Assembly (NCBI RefSeq): GCF_007997155.1
Contig: NZ_VORT01000004.1
Span: forward strand, 186,001 to 250,000
DNA length: 64,000 nt
DNA from: Aequorivita antarctica
GTDB taxonomy: Bacteria; Bacteroidota; Bacteroidia; Flavobacteriales; Flavobacteriaceae
Reading direction: 5' to 3'
A program made the position numbers and the translations under genes. Shown here in pieces: positions 58,564 to 64,000 of the stretch. The notes under the pieces were generated by a model. The model was not told where the DNA came from. It saw nothing but the letters and a program-made list of their open reading frames with translations, and did no database searches. Within the stretch, counting starts at the first letter, position 1. The number at the start of each line of letters is the position of its first letter.

Positions 58564-58583
58564 AATACTCCAAATGGAGTATT
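58564..58583. terminator. Hairpin after the LuxR gene
   Basis: AATACTCC (58564-58571) pairs with GGAGTATT (58576-58583) around AAAT. T residues follow on the plus strand but only weakly on the minus strand, so its role as a terminator of the minus-strand LuxR gene is uncertain. Confidence 0.4.
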
Positions 58584-58592
58584 TTTTGAATA

Positions 58593-59354
58593 TCAAATCA
58601 ATCCCTGCAAAATACTTTGTTTAATTAATTGTGATGTGTTTTTGCAAGCTGTTTTCCCAAGTATATTGTTGCGGTGCTTTTTTACGGTTAACGGGCTTAT
58701 AAACAATTGTTCTGCAATTTCACTCGTACTTAGCCCGTCAGAAATTAACTTTAGAATATCAATTTCCCTTTTGGAATATTTTACCGAAGAGTCAGTGACA
58801 TTATCAACATCTATGTTCATAAAGGAAGGATTGCCATTTAACCCAATCAATGAGATTTGGTTGGTATTCGTTTTAGTCAAATGGTCTATCCGGGTGTGGA
58901 TGTTGAGCGATTTGCCAAACTTTCCATGTTCATCCAAAGTCAATAAAAGAGCTTGGTGATTGAGCATTGCGTATTCACCGTTTTTCATTCTGCTTCTAAA
59001 TGAAAAACAGGATTTGTAGTTTAAAACCTTGTCTATGCCCAATGTTCCAAATAAAAACTCAATATTCCTTTGTTCAGCTTTGGCAACAAACTCCATATCG
59101 TCCGGGTGGATGGTTTCCAAAATATCCTTAAAGCTTACGGTTTGGGAATCAAATCCGTGAATATCCATAATAGATGGACTTACATTGGAAAGCGACATAT
59201 CAAAAAAGTCTACGATATAATAGTAAAAAGGCCCCGTACTTATAACGGAGCTAATTACATCTTCAAAATTTATTTCAGGAAGTAAGGTGTTTTGTGTTGT
59301 GGTTTGTTGCGAATTTGTCCATACTGAATTAAGTTTTTCAATTTCTAAATTCAT
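58593..59354 (-). CDS. PAS-type LuxR-family transcriptional regulator
   Basis: A 253-aa regulator without signal peptide. An N-terminal PAS-like sensing domain covers about 30-160 (PFYYYIVDFFDMSLSN and ILETIHPDDMEFVAK are typical). The LuxR helix-turn-helix follows at about 185-250; SKREIDILKLISDGLSTSEI and LFISPLTVKKHRNNILGK are its two helices. The ligand is unknown. It is the only regulator of the accessory cluster and may control the exported genes downstream. Confidence 0.88.
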   Translation of the reverse strand: MNLEIEKLNSVWTNSQQTTTQNTLLPEINFEDVISSVISTGPFYYYIVDFFDMSLSNVSPSIMDIHGFDSQTVSFKDILETIHPDDMEFVAKAEQRNIEFLFGTLGIDKVLNYKSCFSFRSRMKNGEYAMLNHQALLLTLDEHGKFGKSLNIHTRIDHLTKTNTNQISLIGLNGNPSFMNIDVDNVTDSSVKYSKREIDILKLISDGLSTSEIAEQLFISPLTVKKHRNNILGKTACKNTSQLIKQSILQGLI

Positions 59355-59572
59355 AAACTTGCTAGTTGTTTTGTAGTAAATATATACTTTTTTAATTAAC
59401 AGATATTAGTTGTCCCACCTTCGTAGAAAAAGTTTAGGGGGGCAAAGATTTTTACTTCTTAGTTATCTGTTAAATATTGTCTATGGCGGGACGCTCCCAC
59501 TAGCATTGGTGATTCTTCAAAAAAGTTTCGTATTTTTAAGAACAATAACCACCGCTAACAACCACCGTAACC

Positions 59573-60487
59573 ATGAAAAAGCTGCTATTTCTTTTAATTT
59601 TAATACTGGTGGCGCCATGCTGTATTGCGCAGTCCACAGATTGCTCCCAGGGCAATGGCACCTACAAGTACCGCACAGTACTAATGGAGAGCATCCCCGT
59701 TGACTTTAACAAGGATGATTTTCTGGATTTTATAGTGGCGCGCGACAATATTTCTAGCCAGGACTTGACCACGCTTACTGATGGCATAACCGCTGTATAT
59801 AGAACCATTCCCTCCTTAGATCCGCATAAGTTGATTACCATAGATGCCACTGTGGATATATATTCCATCCTGGATAGTTTGGAAAACTCCCTTGATATAT
59901 TTTTTTGTGTGATTAGGGATTGCGTCCAGCAGGACGGAACCTATAGTTATTTTGCCACCCTTGTGGAAGGGCCCATTGCAATTGATTTTGACAAGGAAGA
60001 CTTTATAGCTTACATTACCGCCCGCGATGTAATTTCCGGTGCTGACCTGGCCCTGCTCAACGAACATATAACCACTGTGGAAAAAGCGTTTCCCTTTTTC
60101 CAATCAGATTTTCTGAAGAGAACTGTTCTCATTAATGCTACAGCAGAAATATATGGAATATTGGAAAGCCTTACCAATTCTCTTGAGTTTTTTGAGTGCA
60201 TTGATGATAACATCATATTAGCGTTGGGGGAAGTGCCGACCGCGCAAAGTGCAATACTATTTCCAAACCCGGTAACGGAACAGTCGGTACTTCAACTGAA
60301 CCACCCATCCCATACCCTGCGGTTAGAGCTCATCAATACTCTTGGTCAGTTGGTTTACAGTAGCTTGCATTCGGGAGCGGAAAGTATAGCGTTAAAAAAC
60401 CTACCCGTGCCCCCGGGAATTTCGTTTCTTAAAATATACCATATGATGGATGGGAGGGTTGAAATATTAAAGGTGGTAAAGGAGTAA
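59573..60487 (+). CDS. T9SS-exported protein with two tandem domains
   Basis: A 304-aa exported protein. The signal peptide (MKKLLFLLILILVAPCCIAQ) is followed by two homologous units of about 90 residues (about 21-112 and 113-207). Each starts DCxQxxGTY, contains VDFNKDDFLDFIVARDNIS or IDFDKEDFIAYITARDVIS, and ends LEFFEC or LDIFFC. The C-terminal domain (about 220-304; LFPNPVTEQSVLQLN and LKIYHMMDGRVEILKVVKE) is a type A sorting domain for T9SS. The gene is visibly richer in GC than its neighbours. A terminator-like repeat follows. Confidence 0.8.
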   Translation: MKKLLFLLILILVAPCCIAQSTDCSQGNGTYKYRTVLMESIPVDFNKDDFLDFIVARDNISSQDLTTLTDGITAVYRTIPSLDPHKLITIDATVDIYSILDSLENSLDIFFCVIRDCVQQDGTYSYFATLVEGPIAIDFDKEDFIAYITARDVISGADLALLNEHITTVEKAFPFFQSDFLKRTVLINATAEIYGILESLTNSLEFFECIDDNIILALGEVPTAQSAILFPNPVTEQSVLQLNHPSHTLRLELINTLGQLVYSSLHSGAESIALKNLPVPPGISFLKIYHMMDGRVEILKVVKE

Positions 60488-60608
60488 TAAACCATTCATT
60501 ATTTGTTAAGTACCTCACGCTCGCGCGCCGCAGGCAGGTTTGCAACGCGTGACAACCTCATAACAATTTTAACAGACCAATAGTTATTATAAAGTAAACA
60601 TCGCGATA

Positions 60609-60671
60609 AGACCTATCAGGAGATTGCTTCTCCCGATAATTATCGGGATCGCAATGATACCTGTTAGGTCT
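60609..60671 (+). terminator. Palindromic repeat, terminator of the T9SS gene
   Basis: Twelve-base arms pair with one mismatch and contain inner ATTGC/GCAAT and CCCGAT/ATCGGG stems; T residues follow on the plus strand. It is related to the unit at 44481-44531 (same GATTGCTTC and CGCAATGA inner segments). Confidence 0.6.
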
Positions 60672-60797
60672 TTTTCTGGTAGCATCCCCACCGTGTCCTT
60701 TGTGCCTTCTTTGTGTCCATTGTGGTAACCCTTAATCCGACCCTCGGCTGCTGCGGGCGTCCCTGAGTAAACTAAACTTAGCTCACATAAAACAAAA

Positions 60798-60830
60798 AAA
60801 ACCGTTTACAAAATACTTGCAAACGGTTTT
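60798..60830 (-). terminator. Terminator of purL
   Basis: AAAACCGTTT (60798-60807) pairs with AAACGGTTTT (60821-60830). On the minus strand a T-run follows, 20 nt after the purL stop. Confidence 0.85.
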
Positions 60831-60849
60831 TATTAAATATAGAATATTC

Positions 60850-63800
60850 CTAGATTTTTTCAATCCATTCACGAGCATTAACCAAGGCTTGAACCCAAGG
60901 AGAAACTTCGTCATTCATCCTGTCTTTTGGATAATACGCCCAGTTCCATGGAAACGTAGAACGCTCCAAATGCGGCATCATTACTAAGTGACGACCCGTT
61001 TTATCGGTCATCATTGCGGTATTGAAATCGCTGCCGTTTGGGTTTGCAGGCAATGCATCATAACCATATTTCGCTACAATATTATAATGCGATTCTTTAT
61101 TCGGAAAACTGAATTTTCCTTCCCCGTGTGCAGACCAAATTCCTAAAGTACTACCCGTCATTGAAGACAGCATCACAGAATTGTTCTCTTGAATTTTTAC
61201 AGAAGTAAAAGTACATTCAAACTTTCCAGTATCGTTATGAAGCATTTTGGGCTTTTCTTCATCTTCTGGATTCAATAGTCCGAGTTCCACAAAAAGTTGG
61301 CAACCATTACAAACGCCAAGTGAAAGAGTGTCTTCCTTTGCAAAGAAATTCTTTAAAGCTGTATTTGCTTTTTCGTTATACAAAAATGCACCGGCCCAAC
61401 CTTTTGCACTTCCCAGCACATCACTATTACTGAAGCCACCAACGGCAACCAATAGTTTAATTTCTTCCAAATCCTCACGTCCTTCAATCAGATCGGTCAT
61501 ATGCACATCTTTTACATCAAACCCTGCAAGGTGCATCATGTATGCCATTTCACGCTCGCTATTACTTCCTTTTTCACGGATAACGGCGGCTTTTATTTTC
61601 GGTGTTTCAGAATTAAGTTGCGGAAGTTTTCCATTGAAATTCTTCGGAAACTCAAACTTTAACGGTTGATTTTTATAATTACTGAAACGTTCTTTAGCAA
61701 GTCTTTCCCCGCTTTGGTTTCTGTCTAACAAATAAGAAGTTTTATACCAAGCATCACGCATTTCAGGAATACTGAAGGTAAGTTCTTCGGAATTGTTTTT
61801 TATTTGAAGTGTTTCATTTTCTGAAACCGTTCCAATTTTTTTGAAATCGATATTCTTTTCAGTAAGCATCTTTTCAACTGAAACATTTTCGGAAGCTTGA
61901 ATCACAACGCCGGCATTTTCAGCAAATAGCAATTTCACCATATCACTTTCCCCTAAACCTGAAAGATCCAGATTTGCACCTAAGTTAACATCAGCAAAAC
62001 ACATTTCTAGTAAGGTAGTTATCAATCCACCAGAAGCAACATCGTGTCCAGCTAGGATTTTTCCTTCTTTAATCAGTGCCTGTAAAGTGTTGAAAACAGT
62101 TTTCACATAGTCCGCACTTTTTACATCTGGAGCTGCATTTCCGATTGAATTCAAAACCTGTCCAAAAGAAGAACCGCCTAATTTAAACTTATCCTGAGAA
62201 ATATTGATGTAATAGATACTTCCACCGTTTTTCTGAAGAACGGGTTCCACAACTTTCTTAATGTCATTACAATTTCCAGCGGCAGAAATAATTACGGTTC
62301 CAGGAGAGATCACTTCCCCGTCTTTGTATTTCTGCTTCATTGAAAGTGAATCTTTTCCAGTTGGAACGTTGATTCCCAAATCAATTGAAAACTCTGAAAC
62401 GGCTTTCACTGCTTCATATAATCTTGCATCTTCGCCTTCATTGTTACAAGGCCACATCCAGTTTGCGGAAAGAGAAACGCTTTTCAATCCATCTTTCAAT
62501 GGCGCCCAAACTATATTGGTCAAAGATTCAGTAATAGCATTTCGCGAACCTGCAGCAGGATCAATCAAGGCCGTTAATGGCGAATGACCTATAGAAGTGG
62601 CAACGCCTTCCTTTCCGTGGTAATCCAGCGCCATTACCCCGCAATTATTCAACGGAAGTTGCAACGGCCCTGCGGTTTGTTGCTTTGCAACGCGACCCGT
62701 TACACAACGGTCTACTTTATTGGTAAGCCAATCTTTACAAGCCACGGCTTCCAATTGAAGCACTTGCTCTAAATATTCTTTTATTTTTGAAACTTCATAA
62801 TCAGGATTTTTGTAATTCCTGTTTACGGTTTTGTCTTTCATTATGGTTTTTGGGGAGCTGCCAAACATATCCTCCAAAGCGAAATCCATTGGTTTTTCAC
62901 CTTTTTTATTTTCAAAGCAAAAGCGTTGATCGCCGGTAACCACGCCAACTTCATACATTGGGGAGCGTTCGCGATCGGCAACTTTTTTCAGCTTTTGGAT
63001 ATTTTCTTCATTAATAATCAATCCCATTCGTTCTTGGCTCTCATTGCCCATAATTTCCTTTGCGGATAGGGTAGGGTCGCCAATGGGAAGTTTATCGAGT
63101 TCAATTCTCCCGCCAGAATCTTCAACCAATTCGCTCAAACAGTTTAAATGTCCACCCGCACCGTGATCGTGGATGGAAACTATTGGGTTTTCATCACTTT
63201 CAACCATTGCGCGAATAGCGTTTGCAGCACGTTTTTGCATTTCGGGGTTGCTTCGCTGGATTGCATTCAGCTCAATTCCGCTGTGGAATTCACCTGTATC
63301 TGCTGAAGACACTGCAGCACCACCCATCCCAATTCGGTAATTATCGCCACCTAGGACTACTATTTTATCACCTACTTGCGGTTTGCCTTTAATGGCTTGG
63401 GTCGCTTTTCCGTAGCCAATTCCGCCTGCTAACATTATAACTTTATCAAAACCCAATCGTCGTGCTTCCTCTTCATGTTCAAATGTTAAAACGGAACCAG
63501 CAATTAATGGTTGCCCAAATTTATTCCCAAAATCTGAAGCGCCATTACTAGCTTTAATCAAAATATCGAGCGGCGTTTGGTATAGCCAATCGCGTTCTTT
63601 CATTCCTTTTTCCCATGGTCTTTCATCATTCAACCGTGAATAGGAAGTCATATAAACCGCTGTTCCGGCTAATGGCAACGAACCTTTTCCGCCAGCCAAA
63701 CGGTCGCGAATTTCACCACCGCTACCAGTTGCTGCACCATTGAATGGCTCAACGGTTGTTGGGAAATTGTGGGTTTCAGCTTTTATTGAAATCACACTCT

Positions 63801-64000
63801 CAAAATCCTTTTCTTCGTACCAATCAGGTTTGTCACCACTTTTTGGTGCCCATTGTTTCACTTTTGGGCCTTTTACGAAAGCCACGTTGTCTTTATATGC
63901 CGAAACAATATCGTTTGGATTTTCGGCAGAAGTCTTTTTAATAAGTTTGAATAGGGAAGAGGGCATTTCCTTGCCGTCAATTTCAAATACCCCGTTGAAA
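60850..64000 (-). CDS. purL: Phosphoribosylformylglycinamidine synthase, N-terminus cut
   Basis: At least 1050 residues are present. The reading frame stays open to the window edge, so the N-terminal domain (about 170 residues expected) lies beyond 64000; the Met at 63966 is internal. The enzyme converts FGAR and glutamine to FGAM in purine synthesis. The ATP/FGAR domains show HNFPTTVEPFNGAATGSGGEIRD in part, and VSIHDHGAGGHLN. The C-terminal glutaminase domain has the nucleophile Cys in LGVCNGCQLFVELGLL and later His and Glu in MMPHLERSTFPWNW. It is the large single-chain form. Confidence 0.97.
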   Translation of the reverse strand, partial: FNGVFEIDGKEMPSSLFKLIKKTSAENPNDIVSAYKDNVAFVKGPKVKQWAPKSGDKPDWYEEKDFESVISIKAETHNFPTTVEPFNGAATGSGGEIRDRLAGGKGSLPLAGTAVYMTSYSRLNDERPWEKGMKERDWLYQTPLDILIKASNGASDFGNKFGQPLIAGSVLTFEHEEEARRLGFDKVIMLAGGIGYGKATQAIKGKPQVGDKIVVLGGDNYRIGMGGAAVSSADTGEFHSGIELNAIQRSNPEMQKRAANAIRAMVESDENPIVSIHDHGAGGHLNCLSELVEDSGGRIELDKLPIGDPTLSAKEIMGNESQERMGLIINEENIQKLKKVADRERSPMYEVGVVTGDQRFCFENKKGEKPMDFALEDMFGSSPKTIMKDKTVNRNYKNPDYEVSKIKEYLEQVLQLEAVACKDWLTNKVDRCVTGRVAKQQTAGPLQLPLNNCGVMALDYHGKEGVATSIGHSPLTALIDPAAGSRNAITESLTNIVWAPLKDGLKSVSLSANWMWPCNNEGEDARLYEAVKAVSEFSIDLGINVPTGKDSLSMKQKYKDGEVISPGTVIISAAGNCNDIKKVVEPVLQKNGGSIYYINISQDKFKLGGSSFGQVLNSIGNAAPDVKSADYVKTVFNTLQALIKEGKILAGHDVASGGLITTLLEMCFADVNLGANLDLSGLGESDMVKLLFAENAGVVIQASENVSVEKMLTEKNIDFKKIGTVSENETLQIKNNSEELTFSIPEMRDAWYKTSYLLDRNQSGERLAKERFSNYKNQPLKFEFPKNFNGKLPQLNSETPKIKAAVIREKGSNSEREMAYMMHLAGFDVKDVHMTDLIEGREDLEEIKLLVAVGGFSNSDVLGSAKGWAGAFLYNEKANTALKNFFAKEDTLSLGVCNGCQLFVELGLLNPEDEEKPKMLHNDTGKFECTFTSVKIQENNSVMLSSMTGSTLGIWSAHGEGKFSFPNKESHYNIVAKYGYDALPANPNGSDFNTAMMTDKTGRHLVMMPHLERSTFPWNWAYYPKDRMNDEVSPWVQALVNAREWIEKI

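Larger units (their letters stand above)
60488..60849. repeat. 362-bp spacer with several dispersed repeats
   Basis: No gene is supported here. It holds a GC-rich stretch with TCACGC/GCGTGA arms (60515-60552), a palindromic unit at 60609-60671 (arms AGACCTATCAGG and CCTGTTAGGTCT, one mismatch, with the 16-bp palindrome CCCGATAATTATCGGG at 60632-60647), a CTTTGTGCCTTCTTTGTGTC-like simple repeat near 60697-60726, a GC-rich stretch to about 60770, and the purL terminator at its right end. Confidence 0.7.

Noticed and set aside
63966-63966. Met at 63966 as the purL start
   Set aside because: The frame remains open to the window edge and the N-terminal domain of the enzyme is missing, so this Met is internal.

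Overview
The window is chromosomal DNA from a member of the Bacteroidota, almost certainly class Flavobacteriia, family Flavobacteriaceae. The evidence is the AT-rich coding style, the near absence of Shine-Dalgarno sequences, many promoters with the Bacteroidota -7 box TAnnTTTG, a one-polypeptide hybrid two-component regulator, a type IX secretion (T9SS) sorting tail, a FadN-FadA-FadE operon under a MarR regulator, and a Bacteroidota-type tyrosine recombinase. The genus cannot be fixed from the sequence alone. I see no rRNA, CRISPR array or insertion sequence. There is one tRNA gene.

Layout. 1-5.3 kb: the right end of an apparent integrative element: an unknown protein, an AlbA/Schlafen-type ATP-binding protein, a membrane protein and a tyrosine recombinase, stopping at the 3' end of tRNA-Ser(UGA). 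5.6-13.7 kb (+ strand): an orphan hybrid two-component regulator, a 45-codon gene coupled to a DUF4870 membrane protein, a nitroreductase, a DegT-type aminotransferase and a repeat-rich surface protein with an S74 chaperone tail. 13.7-20.3 kb (- strand): a housekeeping run Tpx, DgkA, FtsK, LolA-like, LptF/LptG-type permease, RibB with a degenerate RibA domain. 20.4-21.6 kb: an oxidative-stress operon (AhpC, thioredoxin, DUF6952). 21.8-30.1 kb: NhaC antiporter, trans-sulfuration-type PLP enzyme, dihydrolipoyl dehydrogenase, lipoprotein Cu/Zn SOD, an alpha/beta hydrolase-OsmC fusion, a lipid kinase and an App1-type phosphatase. 30.1-45.4 kb: secreted peptidases and propeller proteins, a VWA/MoxR-type ATPase pair, a BON-LysM protein, a fasciclin lipoprotein and a minimal ABC transporter. 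45.5-54.7 kb: fatty-acid degradation (MarR regulator, FadN, FadA, FadE, with a FadD-type ligase nearby). 54.9-60.5 kb: accessory secreted and unknown proteins plus a PAS-LuxR regulator. 60.85 kb to the edge: purL, cut by the window end.

How the genes work together. The fad genes form a complete beta-oxidation set: ligase, acyl-CoA dehydrogenase, hydratase/hydroxyacyl dehydrogenase and thiolase. The MarR gene starts the operon and has a palindrome over its own promoter. AhpC, thioredoxin, Tpx and SodC form a peroxide and superoxide defence group. FtsK, LolA-like and LptF/LptG-type proteins belong to division and envelope biogenesis.

Most unusual observation. Two genes for four-helix-bundle (S23/IVP, the 23S rRNA intervening-sequence protein family) proteins sit inside protein-coding gene runs, and each is bracketed by inverted repeats. 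The clearer one lies between fadN and fadA. Its 20-bp arms (19/20 identical) end 4 nt from the stop codon and 2 nt from the start codon. A third and fourth copy of the same arm lie face to face, 3 nt apart, in the next spacer of the operon (fadA-fadE), where an empty version of the cassette would be expected. This suggests IVS-like or REP-like S23 cassettes dispersed in mRNA-coding DNA.
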